The notes below the pieces were generated by a model. It saw only the letters and a program-made list of their open reading frames with translations, did no database searches and was not told the origin of the DNA. A stretch of DNA of 42,834 nucleotides, from NCBI GenBank assembly GCA_002197545.1, contig NFUO01000714.1, positions 1 to 42,834 of the forward strand, in the 5' to 3' direction. The stretch comes from Acidobacteria subdivision 2 bacterium RH1 MAG20. Lineage in GTDB: Bacteria; Acidobacteriota; Terriglobia; Terriglobales; Acidobacteriaceae. The translations under genes and the position numbers were made by a program. Shown here in pieces: positions 7,954 to 16,162 of the stretch. Within the stretch, counting starts at the first letter, position 1. Each line of letters opens with the position of its first letter.

Positions 7954-8604
7954 ATGCCCCAACGCACTCCCACGCTTTTCACCGAAGCTCCGTCCAGCCC
8001 ATCCTCTCAATCCGGCTGGATCTCGGCCCATTGCGACGGCGGCGCTCGCGGCAACCCCGGTCCCGCCGGCTACGGAGCACTCATCCAGGACGCCAACGGC
8101 ATGGTCCTCGCCGAGCTCAGCGAGTTTCTCGGCATCCGCACCAATAATTTCGCCGAATACTCCGGCCTCCTCGGCTGCCTCCAGTTCGCCCTCGACCGCC
8201 ACCACCCCCGCCTCCGCGTCGTCTCTGATTCCGAGCTGATGGTCAAGCAAATCCAGGGCAAATACCAGGTCAAAAGCCCCGACCTCAAGCCCCTCTACGA
8301 AGAGGCAAAACGCCGCATCGCCAAACTCGAAAAATTCGAAATCAGCCACGCCGTGCGCCATAAAAACAAGGACGCCGACCGCCTCGCCAACGAAGCCATG
8401 GACCGCGGAACGAAGCGTCCACACGCCCCTGGAACTCCCGCGCCACCCAAAGCCACCCCATACCCCCAAAAATCCGAAGCCCCGCCCAATCCCTACGCCA
8501 AGGCCGATACCATGCTGCGTGGCTTCACCAAGGATGGAGTCATCCACGTCCTCGGCGGCACAACCCTCCCCGACGGCATCTTCGTAAAGATCATCCGCGA
8601 GTAA
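7954..8604 (+). CDS. RNase HI family protein
   Basis: From the ATG at 7954 the protein has 216 residues. The RNase H fold starts with CDGGARGNPGPAGYGA (catalytic D28), followed by the second carboxylate in NNFAEYSGL (E68), the third in VVSDSEL (D92) and the last in NKDADRLANEA (D142). All four catalytic acids of RNase H are therefore present. This short bacterial/archaeal-type RNase HI cleaves RNA in RNA-DNA hybrids. A proline- and alanine-rich linker (about 150-185) leads to a conserved-looking tail FTKDGVIHVLGG. The frame is open about 380 bases upstream, but that part crosses repeats and the divergent sigma gene, so the internal ATG is preferred. Confidence 0.87.
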   Translation: MPQRTPTLFTEAPSSPSSQSGWISAHCDGGARGNPGPAGYGALIQDANGMVLAELSEFLGIRTNNFAEYSGLLGCLQFALDRHHPRLRVVSDSELMVKQIQGKYQVKSPDLKPLYEEAKRRIAKLEKFEISHAVRHKNKDADRLANEAMDRGTKRPHAPGTPAPPKATPYPQKSEAPPNPYAKADTMLRGFTKDGVIHVLGGTTLPDGIFVKIIRE

Positions 8605-8625
8605 GGCCCGTTATCCCACTCACCA

Positions 8626-8715
8626 CGTCATCTCGACCGGAGCGCAGGCGGGGTCCCCAGCGAGCGCGCTTTTCGCTCGTTGGGGTGCAAGCGGAGTGGA
8701 GAGACCCCTGTATTT
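8626..8715 (+). repeat. Repeat family A, long copy with inserted hairpin
   Basis: The copy runs from CGTCATCTCGACCGGAGCG to GGAGTGGAGAGACCCCTGTA and TTT. Both ends match the inverted copy at 21138-21200. Its middle is larger and holds a separate palindrome (GGGGTCCCCAGCGAGCGCGC, tttt, CGCTCGTTGGGGTGC). This looks like a hairpin module nested in a conserved frame. It separates the converging RNase H and MarR genes and touches the MarR stop codon; it may serve as a bidirectional terminator. Confidence 0.65.
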
Positions 8716-9235
8716 AGCCTTTGCTATTGCTTGCTCTTTCGTCCTGCTCCAAATCATCCCTAAACCGCTGGTCGCTCCCCTCAGCCGACCGCGCCAGTCC
8801 TGAGCAAAGTGACCCTATGATAAACATCTGCCTCAGCATCGCTTCGAAGTCTGATGGACTGCTGATGCCCTCGAACCGGCTCTGCATCTGGTCCAGAATC
8901 CCCACCACCCGCGCCGCCCGCTTCCTTCCCGCAGGTTGCAACGTCAGTTGAAATGCCCGCGCATCCTCCGGGTCGACCCGCCGCCGCACCAGCCCCTTCG
9001 CTTCGAGCGACGAAATGCAGTGGCTCACATTGCCCCGCGTGGTATGAAACGTCTCCGCCAGCTCCGACGGCTTGATGCCGCGCTTCTTCTCGAAGAAGAT
9101 CGCCGCCAGCACCAGCGCCTCAAAAAATGTCACCTCCTCGGCGCGAAGGATTCGGGTAAGTAGCCCATCCAGACTGCGGGCGCTCCGGCTGATCTGAAAG
9201 ACCGGGCTCTGCCTCAGAAAAGATTCAATTCTCAT
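8714..9235 (-). CDS. MarR-family transcriptional regulator
   Basis: A 173-residue winged-helix protein starting MRIESFLRQSPVFQIS. The helix-turn-helix is visible as IKPSELAETFHTTRGNVSHCISSLEAKGLVRRRVDPEDAR, with the typical MarR wing (V-DPEDARAFQLTLQPAGR). The longer frame starts with TTG at 9268 but would run through the palindromic operator; the ATG at 9235 has GAGG nine bases upstream and is preferred. The gene is divergent from a TonB-dependent receptor, and an inverted and direct repeat lies between them, so it probably represses itself and the receptor. The ligand is unknown. Confidence 0.87.
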   Translation of the reverse strand: MRIESFLRQSPVFQISRSARSLDGLLTRILRAEEVTFFEALVLAAIFFEKKRGIKPSELAETFHTTRGNVSHCISSLEAKGLVRRRVDPEDARAFQLTLQPAGRKRAARVVGILDQMQSRFEGISSPSDFEAMLRQMFIIGSLCSGLARSAEGSDQRFRDDLEQDERASNSKG

Positions 9236-9249
9236 ATAAAACCTCGAGC

Positions 9250-9274
9250 CAATATAGTCTATAGACAATATAGT
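9250..9274. promoter_or_regulatory. Probable MarR operator between marR and TonB receptor genes
   Basis: CAATATAGT occurs twice (9250-9258 and 9266-9274), 16 bp apart, and the perfect palindrome GTCTATAGAC sits at 9257-9266 between them. The AT-rich block lies between the divergent start codons and is the only symmetric sequence there. MarR dimers bind such 16-20-bp dyads. The assignment is inferred from position and symmetry. Confidence 0.6.
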
Positions 9275-9352
9275 TGAGCCACTAAACTATTTACAACTGA
9301 ACAAAACTATCTCCCTGTGCCCGCCATTTCGATAGATGATCAGAAGCAAATC

Positions 9353-11170
9353 ATGTTGAAGAACACAAAATTCCTTCCCCTCTGCCTCGTCTGCCTTACT
9401 GCCGCCGCGCAGCAAACCCCTACCCCTAAGCCGGTCACTCAATCCGTCACCGTCACCACCACCATTGAGCCCATCCCCCTCTCCGAGAGCAACCGTTCCG
9501 TCCAGACCCTCGACACCCGCGCCCAGCCGCTCCTCTTCAACAGCGTCGTGGACTACCTGCGCCTCGACTCCTCGCTCAACCTCCAGTCCCGCACCCCCGC
9601 CGGCGTCCAGTCCGACCTCTCCATCCGCGGCACCACCTTCGAGCAGTCCCTCATCCTCCTCAACGGCCTCCGCATCGACGACCCCGAGACCAGCCACCTC
9701 AACCTCGACATCCCCGTCCCCCTCGACGCCATCTCCCGCATCGAAATCCTTCACGGCTCCGGCTCTACCTTCTACGGCTCCGACGCCATCGGCGGAGCCG
9801 TCAACCTCATTACCGCCGAGCCCGCCGTCTCCCCCACCGGCCACCGCTTCTCGCTCACCGCCAAAGCCGGAGGCGGCAACTACACCTCGACCGAACAGTC
9901 CTTCCGCGCCGACTACGCCACCAAACCCCTCTCCGCCGAACTCAGCGGCAGCCGCGATACCTCCGACGGCTTTATCGCCGACCGCAACTACGCCAGCAAC
10001 GCCATCTCCGCCGAAACCTGGCTCAACCTAAAGCCCGGCACGACCGACATCCTCGTCGCCGCCAGCGACCGCCCCTACGGAGCCAACCAGTTCTACGGCC
10101 CCTACCCTTCATGGGAGCGCACCAAAGGCTGGTTCGCCTCCATCCAGCAGCAGCTCGGTCAACGCACCGCCGCCAACTTCGCTTACCGCCGCCACACCGA
10201 CATCTTCGTCCTCTTCGTCGACGACCCCAGCCTCTACGAGAACAACCACGCCGACACCGCCTGGCAATCAGCCCTGCGCCGCGTCGACAAACTCGCCACC
10301 AACGTCACCCTCTCCTACGGCCTCGAAGCCAACGGCGACGCCATCCAGAGCACCAATCTGGGCCGCCACGCCCGCAACCAGGGCTCTGGATACGCCAATC
10401 TCTCCCTCCCGTCGCTACGCCGTTTCTCGCTCTCGCTTGGTGCTCGCGAAGAGGTCTTCTCCGGCGGCGACGCCGTCTTCTCCCCCAACGTCGCCGCGGC
10501 CTTCACCCTCACCCACACCATCCGCCTGCGCGCCTCCGCCGGACATGGCTTCCGCCTGCCCACCTACCTCGACCTCTACTACTCCGACCCCACCACCATC
10601 GGCAACCCCAACCTCAAGCCCGAGTCCTCATGGAACTACGAGGGCGGCATCGACTGGACTCCCGCAAGCGGTCGCCTCACCCTCACCGCCACTGGCTTCA
10701 GCCTCCACCAGAAAGACGGCATCGACTACTCCAAATACTCGCTCTCCGCCCCCTGGCAGGCCACCAACGTCGGCAACTTCAGCTACAACGGAGCCGAGAC
10801 CCAACTCCGCCTGCGCCTCCCCGGCACCCAGCGCCTCGACCTCAGCTACACCGCCGTCCGCGCCACCGCCCCGCCGCCGGGCCTCATCTCCGAGTACGCC
10901 TTCAACTACGCCGCGCAAAACGCCATCGCCGCGTGGACAGCAGACTTCCACCAGATCACCGCCCACACCCAGGTAGGCGTTACCCAGAAGACCGCCCAAA
11001 CCGCCTACCCGCTCTGGGACATCTCGCTGGCCCGCAACACCGGCCGCCTCCGCCCCTATCTGCGCCTCCTGAACCTAAGCAACACCGGCTATCAGGAGGT
11101 CCCCGGCGTTCCTCTCCAGGGCCGCACCATCATGGCCGGAACCGCCTTCACCTGGCCCCGCAAACAGTAA
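9353..11170 (+). CDS. TonB-dependent outer membrane receptor
   Basis: From ATG 9353 the protein has 605 residues, with a signal peptide (MLKNTKFLPLCLVCLTAAAQ), a plug domain (about 30-140, including GVQSDLSIRGTTFEQSLILL and IEILHGSGSTFYGSDAIGGA, the classic plug motif) and a beta-barrel of alternating aromatic strands ending GTAFTWPRKQ. It is short, like BtuB-sized receptors rather than SusC-like ones. It imports a scarce ligand such as a siderophore, corrinoid or metal complex across the outer membrane using TonB energy; no riboswitch or pathway gene reveals which. A GTG start at 9317 is possible but would bury the signal sequence. Codon third positions are extremely C-rich. Regulation by the divergent MarR protein is likely. 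Confidence 0.9.
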   Translation: MLKNTKFLPLCLVCLTAAAQQTPTPKPVTQSVTVTTTIEPIPLSESNRSVQTLDTRAQPLLFNSVVDYLRLDSSLNLQSRTPAGVQSDLSIRGTTFEQSLILLNGLRIDDPETSHLNLDIPVPLDAISRIEILHGSGSTFYGSDAIGGAVNLITAEPAVSPTGHRFSLTAKAGGGNYTSTEQSFRADYATKPLSAELSGSRDTSDGFIADRNYASNAISAETWLNLKPGTTDILVAASDRPYGANQFYGPYPSWERTKGWFASIQQQLGQRTAANFAYRRHTDIFVLFVDDPSLYENNHADTAWQSALRRVDKLATNVTLSYGLEANGDAIQSTNLGRHARNQGSGYANLSLPSLRRFSLSLGAREEVFSGGDAVFSPNVAAAFTLTHTIRLRASAGHGFRLPTYLDLYYSDPTTIGNPNLKPESSWNYEGGIDWTPASGRLTLTATGFSLHQKDGIDYSKYSLSAPWQATNVGNFSYNGAETQLRLRLPGTQRLDLSYTAVRATAPPPGLISEYAFNYAAQNAIAAWTADFHQITAHTQVGVTQKTAQTAYPLWDISLARNTGRLRPYLRLLNLSNTGYQEVPGVPLQGRTIMAGTAFTWPRKQ

Positions 11171-11182
11171 GGGAAATTTGCT

Positions 11183-11530
11183 TTACTCCGAATCGCCGTC
11201 GAAGAAGGCTTCCAGATCGCGCGCTCCATGAAGGACATGAACAATGCGCACGACGCGTTCTTCCGTCACGAAAAGGTAAAACACAATATGTTTAGGAAAG
11301 CCCGGAACCGGAATCCATCGCATCCCCTGCAGTTCCGGCGATTGGAAATTACAGCGCGAACCGCGCTCCGGCATCGACAGAAGCGACCATATAGTCTGGC
11401 CCACCGCATCGTCCCATTGTGCTTCCAGCCCGCTGTCAGGGGACTCTTCGCGGTAGTACAAAGCCTGGTTGATGATCTCTCGTGAGGCTTCGGCCAGAAT
11501 GTCCAGCGACACGGTTCGCCTCTTGGTCAT
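11183..11530 (-). CDS. ParE/RelE-family toxin
   Basis: From ATG 11530 the protein has 115 residues with the RelE/ParE fold: an N-terminal helix pair (DILAEASREIINQALYYREES), a strand-rich middle (GMRWIPVPGFPKHIVFYLFV) and the family ending VVRIVHVLHGARDLEAFF. ParE toxins poison DNA gyrase and some relatives cut mRNA; which activity applies here is not visible. It lies 39 bp downstream of a ribbon-helix-helix antitoxin gene on the same strand, the normal ParD-ParE order. The longer frame with an upstream start overlaps that spacer and is less likely. It converges on the TonB receptor, 12 bp from its stop. Confidence 0.83.
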   Translation of the reverse strand: MTKRRTVSLDILAEASREIINQALYYREESPDSGLEAQWDDAVGQTIWSLLSMPERGSRCNFQSPELQGMRWIPVPGFPKHIVFYLFVTEERVVRIVHVLHGARDLEAFFDGDSE

Positions 11531-11569
11531 ACCAGACGAATGCCCACGACAGATGCACAACTTTGATTA

Positions 11570-11830
11570 TCATTTTGTAGAACGCGCAGAAAGTTTCTCC
11601 TGAAGAAGCGCAACAATGGATCGTCCTTCCAACTCATGCGGCTCGATGCGGATTGAATCGGAAGCAAGGGCCTTGAGCAGCTTCTCTTCCAGTTTCGCAA
11701 GTTGCAGTTCCTTGTCACGGCGAATCAGGTCGCGCATGTACTCACTGGGAGTGCCATACTCACCCTCGGCAACCTGCGCCTCAACATATGCCTTAAGCTG
11801 TTGCGGCAGCGAAATATTGAGCGAAGCCAT
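11570..11830 (-). CDS. ParD-like ribbon-helix-helix antitoxin
   Basis: From ATG 11830 the protein has 86 residues. MASLNISLPQQLKAYVEAQV is the ribbon-helix-helix DNA-binding start, followed by GTPSEYMRDLIRRDKE, the conserved ParD/CopG-type segment, and a charged C-terminal tail that should wrap the toxin. GAAGG sits seven bases before this ATG, which favours it over the ATG two codons earlier and over the much longer frame. It should neutralise the ParE-like toxin encoded next and repress the shared promoter. The sequence upstream contains TGACAaaaaaTGACA, a possible direct-repeat binding site. Confidence 0.83.
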   Translation of the reverse strand: MASLNISLPQQLKAYVEAQVAEGEYGTPSEYMRDLIRRDKELQLAKLEEKLLKALASDSIRIEPHELEGRSIVALLQEKLSARSTK

Positions 11831-11922
11831 AGCCATACCTTCATTATATGACAAAAAATGACAATAACGATCTCCCAAAGATAATCACTTAGTATGGTGC
11901 GTACTGTCACACCGGAGAACGA

Positions 11923-14031
11923 ATGAAGCGACGCGACCTGCTCAAACTGACCGCCCTCACCGCCGGAGCGGCAACCCTCAAAGCCACACCGTCCTATGCA
12001 ATGCTGGCTCCCGAGTTGCCCACTCCAGATCCCACGCAGGTCAAGCGCGTCCTCATCGTCTCCCTCTGCCATCTCGACGTCGGCTTCATCGCCACGCAAG
12101 CGAAGATCATGCGCAAATACTTCGACGTCTACTACCCCCAGGCCATCGAGACCTGCGCCACCCTTCGCACCCACGGCAAGCAGCGATACATCTGGACCAC
12201 CCCCGCCTGGCTCCTCTACGAGTACCTCGAACAAGCCTCCCCGCAGCAGCGCAAGCAGATCGAGCAGTCCATTGCCACCGGCGACCTCAACTGGCACGCC
12301 CTGCCCTTCAACTGGCAGACTGAGATGATCGATCCCTCCATGATTCACGGCTCCCTCGGCTTCTCCGCGACGCTCGATTCGCGCTTCGGCCACAAGACCG
12401 TCGGAGCCAAGATGTCCGACGTCCCCGGCCACACTCGCGGCATCATCAAACCTCTCGCCGACGCTGGCGTCAAGCTCCTCGACATCGGCGTCAACGCCGC
12501 CAGCACGCCGCCCGAAGTCCCTTCCATCTTCCTCTGGAAAGACCCCGCCGGGGCCTCGCTGGTCATGATGTACCACCACCACAACTACGGCGGCGTCATC
12601 CAGATCCCCGGCACGGACACCGCCATCGCCATGGAGGTGCGCAACGACAACTCCGGCCCCCACCACCTCGACGAAATCGCCGCCACTTACGCCCGGCTCA
12701 AGGCCCAGTTTCCCAACGCTGCCATCCACGCCTCGAACATGAGCGAAGCTGCGGACGCTACCGACCCCGTCCGCAACCGTCTCCCCGTCGTCACGCAGGA
12801 GATAGGCGACACCTGGATCTACGGCGTCCCCAGCGATCCCTACAAGGTGGCCCGCTACCGCGAAGGAGCCCGCCTCCGCCGCCAGTGGATTGAAGAAAAG
12901 AAATTCGCCTCAGGCGACAACACCGACCTGCAATTCCTCCGCCGCTTCTCCCTCGCCATCGAACACACCTGGGGGACCGACACCAAAACTTACCTCGATA
13001 ACAACCACTACAAGCCCGCTGACCTGAAGCAGGTGCTCAACACGCCTTCCTACCAGACCATGATTACGAGTTGGAAGGAAAAGCGCGACGACATCGACGA
13101 AGGCATCGCGGCGCTTCCTCCCGCACTCCGCGCCCAGGCACAACAACGGCTGCAGCAGTTGACGCCAGAAATTCCATCGCACGAAGGCCTTCAGCCCGCC
13201 TCCGTAAAAAACGAGATCACAACCAAACACTTCATCCTTGCCATCGATCCCAAGACCGGGGCCATCACTCGCCTGCAAAACCGCAAGACCGGCAAAGAAT
13301 GGGCCTCGGCGGAGCATCCGCTCGCCCTCTTCACCTACCAGACCCTCTCCGCCGAGGACTTCGCCCAATACCTCGACACCTACGTCAAAAGCAAGGCCGA
13401 CTGGGCGCCCCGCGACTTCGGCAAGCCCAACATCGGCACCTTCGGCGCACTCTCGCAGGAGTGGCATCCAACCGTCACCCAAGCCTGGGCGAGTCCCGTC
13501 GCCGACGGCCACCGCATCCTGCTGGAACTGAAGATCGACGACCCCAAAACCGCCGCTACCGGACTTGTCGCATGGCCAACCACAATGTATCTCGAAGTCC
13601 ATCTGCCCGACTCCGCGCCGGAGCTGCATCTCAAGTTCTTCAGTTTTGGAAAAGAAGAAAACCGGTTGCCCGAATCCATGTGGCTCACCTTCGATCCCGC
13701 CACCGGCAGTGCCGCACCAAACGCCGATGCCTGGCTGCTCGAAAAATCCGGTCAACCCGTCCGCGCCTCCGATGTCGTCCGCGGCGGCGCTCGCCACATG
13801 CACGCCGTATCCGAAAAGATCAGCTACAGCGAAGGCCCCCATGCCTTCGAACTGGCCACGCTCGACGCTCCGGTCGTGGCCTTCGGCGACCGCTCTCCCC
13901 TCAACTTCTCCCTTAACCCGCCCGATGTGAAAACCGGCGCTCACATCAACCTCTTCAACAACGCCTGGGGCACCAACTACATTCAGTGGTGCGGCGGCGA
14001 CTGGTCGTACAGATTCATCCTTCGCGCGTAA
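11923..14031 (+). CDS. Tat-exported DUF5054 (GH38-like) protein
   Basis: A 702-residue protein starting MKRRDLLKLTALTAGAATLK, a twin-arginine (RRDLLK) signal, so it is folded before export to the periplasm. The mature protein begins with KRVLIVSLCHLDVGFIATQ: H50 and D52 resemble the HxD zinc pair that opens the alpha-mannosidase (GH38-like) catalytic domain, and WTTPAWLLYEYLEQASP matches the same fold. The C-terminal half is beta-rich, as in the family. DUF5054 proteins are predicted glycoside hydrolases; the substrate is unproven. GGAG lies eight bases before the ATG. A tiny membrane protein follows on the same strand. Confidence 0.82.
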   Translation: MKRRDLLKLTALTAGAATLKATPSYAMLAPELPTPDPTQVKRVLIVSLCHLDVGFIATQAKIMRKYFDVYYPQAIETCATLRTHGKQRYIWTTPAWLLYEYLEQASPQQRKQIEQSIATGDLNWHALPFNWQTEMIDPSMIHGSLGFSATLDSRFGHKTVGAKMSDVPGHTRGIIKPLADAGVKLLDIGVNAASTPPEVPSIFLWKDPAGASLVMMYHHHNYGGVIQIPGTDTAIAMEVRNDNSGPHHLDEIAATYARLKAQFPNAAIHASNMSEAADATDPVRNRLPVVTQEIGDTWIYGVPSDPYKVARYREGARLRRQWIEEKKFASGDNTDLQFLRRFSLAIEHTWGTDTKTYLDNNHYKPADLKQVLNTPSYQTMITSWKEKRDDIDEGIAALPPALRAQAQQRLQQLTPEIPSHEGLQPASVKNEITTKHFILAIDPKTGAITRLQNRKTGKEWASAEHPLALFTYQTLSAEDFAQYLDTYVKSKADWAPRDFGKPNIGTFGALSQEWHPTVTQAWASPVADGHRILLELKIDDPKTAATGLVAWPTTMYLEVHLPDSAPELHLKFFSFGKEENRLPESMWLTFDPATGSAAPNADAWLLEKSGQPVRASDVVRGGARHMHAVSEKISYSEGPHAFELATLDAPVVAFGDRSPLNFSLNPPDVKTGAHINLFNNAWGTNYIQWCGGDWSYRFILRA

Positions 14032-14082
14032 CAAATGTCCCGCCCGAGCCTAGAGGGTGTAAATTGTTCACAGGAGACTGAC

Positions 14083-14247
14083 ATGAGATTTGTTGCCATT
14101 CTTGTAGCCATTTTTGTGGCTTTTGTAGCCATTTTCCTTCCGCTCATTCTGTCGGGAGAGCGATGGAGAGCAGCGCAGGACAGGGCGCGCGCGCGCCGTC
14201 TCGCTGACGCCAGGATGAATGCAAGACTTCTGAGACTCAACCTCTGA
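14083..14247 (+). CDS. Small single-pass membrane protein (54 aa)
   Basis: ATG 14083 is preceded by CAGGAGACTGAC, a good ribosome-binding site, so it is preferred over the frame opening at 14035. The peptide starts MRFVAILVAIFVAFVAIFLP, a strong membrane helix, followed by an arginine-rich tail (RWRAAQDRARARRLADAR) that should stay cytoplasmic. The helix is encoded by tandem gtagccattttt/gtggcttttg units, so it may have grown by short duplications. The function is unknown. It is 51 bp downstream of the DUF5054 gene. Confidence 0.55.
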   Translation: MRFVAILVAIFVAFVAIFLPLILSGERWRAAQDRARARRLADARMNARLLRLNL

Positions 14248-14296
14248 TGCGTTCCTAAAGGCTCTCTTCTAGGTCCCGCAAAGGGTTTGCCGGAAG

Positions 14297-14764
14297 CTAC
14301 TTCGCTAGCTCCGCCTTCACGATCTCGCTCACCAGCTTGCCGTTGGCCCGTACCCCATCTGCCTGTAACCGCTGTTGAACGACCCGCATGGTGGTTCCCA
14401 GATCTTTAAGTCCTGGTTTCTGGCCATCCTGCGTCAGATGCGCAATCGCACCCTGCACCACCGCACGAATCTCATCCTCGCTTGCAGCCTTGGGCAGGTA
14501 GCCTTCGATCATAGTGATCTCGACCCGCTCTTTTTCCGCAAGCTCCGGGCGATTGCCCTTCGTAAACTGTTCCGCCGAATCCTTCCGCTGCTTGATCAGC
14601 GTGGTCAAAATCTGCGACTCTTCGGCGTCGGTCAACGCTGCGCGCTTGTCGATCTCCTTGTTTTTCAGTGCGCTCTTTACCATCCGCAGCGTCGTCAGAC
14701 GGTGCTCATCCCGGGCTTTCATCGCCGTCACAATGTCCGTTTGAATCTTTTCGCCAATGCTCAT
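14297..14764 (-). CDS. yqeY: GatB/YqeY domain protein
   Basis: From ATG 14764 (GGAGAG nine bases upstream) the protein has 155 residues starting MSIGEKIQTDIVTAMKARDE. The family signature is clear: LRMVKSALKNKEIDKR, IKQRKDSAEQFTKGNRPELAEKE, then IEGYLPKAASEDEI and the C-terminal GTTMRVVQQRL-ADG. YqeY resembles the C-terminal tRNA-binding helical domains of GatB; its role in bacteria is unclear, possibly tRNA-dependent amidation or quality control. The length fits the family (about 150). It stands alone, divergent from the aminotransferase gene across a 77-bp spacer. Confidence 0.93.
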   Translation of the reverse strand: MSIGEKIQTDIVTAMKARDEHRLTTLRMVKSALKNKEIDKRAALTDAEESQILTTLIKQRKDSAEQFTKGNRPELAEKERVEITMIEGYLPKAASEDEIRAVVQGAIAHLTQDGQKPGLKDLGTTMRVVQQRLQADGVRANGKLVSEIVKAELAK

Positions 14765-14841
14765 TGCCGCACTCTCCTCAATAGCTAAACACTTCATTAT
14801 AGAAAACCCGCAATTCGGCGGGCCACCGCTACAATAAGAGC

Positions 14842-16026
14842 ATGATCCGCAAAACTCGCCTCTTCACTCCTGGACCGACGCCTCTTCTTCCCGCCGCCCA
14901 GTTCGCCATGGCCGCTGCAGACATCCACCACAGAACCCCTGAATTCCGCGCCCTCTACACTCGCGTCCTCGCCCAGCTCAAGGACTTCGTCGGCACCAAA
15001 AATGACGTCATCATCCTCTCCAGTTCGGGCAGCGGAGCCATGGAAGCCTCCGTCTCCAACCTGACGTCGCCGGGAGATCGCGTGCTGGTGCTGACCGCCG
15101 GCAAGTTTGGCGAGCGCTGGACCGGCATCACCAAGGCCTTCGGTTGCCACGTCGATGTCGTCGAAGCTCCTTATGGCAGCACCTTCTCGCTCGATGCCGT
15201 CAAGGCCGCGCTCAAGCTCGAGACCCGCGCCGTCTTCGTTCAGGCCACTGAGTCCTCGACCGGCGTCCGCCACGACATCGAAGGCATCGCCAAGCTGCTC
15301 AAAGCCGAGAAGTCCGAGGCGCTGCTCATCGTCGACGCCATCACCGGCCTCGGCACCACGCACCTCGACATGGACGGCTGGGGCGTCGATGTCCTCGTCG
15401 GCGGGTCGCAGAAGGCCGTCATGATGCCTCCCGGCCTCAGCTACCTCGCCGTCAGCCAGCGCGCCTGGGACCGCATGGAAGCGACCTACAACCCGCGCTA
15501 CTACTTCGACCTCCGCAAGGAGCGCAAGAACGCCGCCAAAGGTGAGTCCGCCTACACTCCGCCGGTCTCTCTCATCGCCGCACTCGGCGCGTCCCTTGAC
15601 TACATCGCCGGACAAGGTGGCGGCGACCTTTCGCAGGGCCGCAAGAACCTGGTCGACAACGCCAACACCTGCGCTGCGATGACCCGCGCCGCGGCGACAG
15701 CGATGGGCTTGAAGCTCTTCGCGCCCAAGGGCTACGAGGCTGCCGCAGCCACGGCCATCCTGCCGCCCGAAGGCACTGACTCCGGCGTCATCGTCAAGGG
15801 CCTCAAGTCGCAGTTTGCCGCCATCGTCACCGACGGTCAGGGCGAGATGAAGGGCCACCTCTTCCGCATCGCCCACATCGGCTTCTTCGACTACATGGAC
15901 ACGATCGCCATCATCGGCGCGCTTGAACAGGTAGCCATCGCAGCCAAACTTCCCCTGCCCGGCTTCGAATTCGGCAACGGCCTTATCGCCGCGCAGAAGG
16001 CCTACGCCGAGGACATCGCTAAATAG
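14842..16026 (+). CDS. Class V aminotransferase (serine/alanine-glyoxylate or phosphoserine type)
   Basis: A 394-residue fold-type I PLP enzyme. RLFTPGPTPLLP is the family start; HHRTPEFRALY and SGSGAMEASVSNL follow; VDAITGLGT holds the PLP-ring aspartate (D165) and GGSQKAVMMPPGLSYLAVS holds the Schiff-base lysine (K191). It belongs to the serine-pyruvate/alanine-glyoxylate group rather than the classic SerC family. Because serA lies downstream on the same strand, it probably transaminates 3-phosphohydroxypyruvate in serine synthesis, as class V enzymes next to serA do in several bacteria; serine-glyoxylate transamination is the alternative. A HicBA pair and a repeat now separate it from serA. 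Confidence 0.88.
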   Translation: MIRKTRLFTPGPTPLLPAAQFAMAAADIHHRTPEFRALYTRVLAQLKDFVGTKNDVIILSSSGSGAMEASVSNLTSPGDRVLVLTAGKFGERWTGITKAFGCHVDVVEAPYGSTFSLDAVKAALKLETRAVFVQATESSTGVRHDIEGIAKLLKAEKSEALLIVDAITGLGTTHLDMDGWGVDVLVGGSQKAVMMPPGLSYLAVSQRAWDRMEATYNPRYYFDLRKERKNAAKGESAYTPPVSLIAALGASLDYIAGQGGGDLSQGRKNLVDNANTCAAMTRAAATAMGLKLFAPKGYEAAAATAILPPEGTDSGVIVKGLKSQFAAIVTDGQGEMKGHLFRIAHIGFFDYMDTIAIIGALEQVAIAAKLPLPGFEFGNGLIAAQKAYAEDIAK

Positions 16027-16037
16027 CTCACAATCCC

Positions 16038-16070
16038 GGGTACCCCACGTCCGGACTTTCGGACGTGGGT
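16038..16070 (+). repeat. Repeat family B, perfect hairpin
   Basis: The GGGTACCCCACGTCCG arm at 16038 pairs with CGGACGTGGG (16060-16069): a perfect 10-bp stem with loop gacttt. The layout matches the copy at 4862 (GGGTGCCCCATCTCCGG), including the TTTCGGAC turn, but the stem carries compensatory changes. It lies 11 bp after the aminotransferase stop and may act as a transcription end or RNA stabiliser. Confidence 0.6.
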
Positions 16071-16162
16071 TCAGATTCGGCCAACAGCGCCAGGCGGCCA
16101 TATTCTTTGCGAAACCAGGAAATTGTCATACCCTATATCTATTCGATCAGTTAGGAGCACAC

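Noticed and set aside
9268..9352. Cobalamin or other riboswitch before the TonB receptor
   Set aside because: The gap is too short and shows only the MarR-type dyad, no riboswitch core.
12910..14034. 374-codon minus-strand frame opposite the DUF5054 gene
   Set aside because: Antisense shadow without recognisable domains.
13983..14240. 85-codon minus-strand frame over the small membrane protein gene
   Set aside because: Antisense and arginine-rich; the plus-strand peptide has a ribosome-binding site and a clear membrane helix.
14797..16101. 434-codon minus-strand frame opposite the aminotransferase
   Set aside because: Antisense shadow of a clear PLP enzyme; the product is D/G/E-rich low-complexity sequence.
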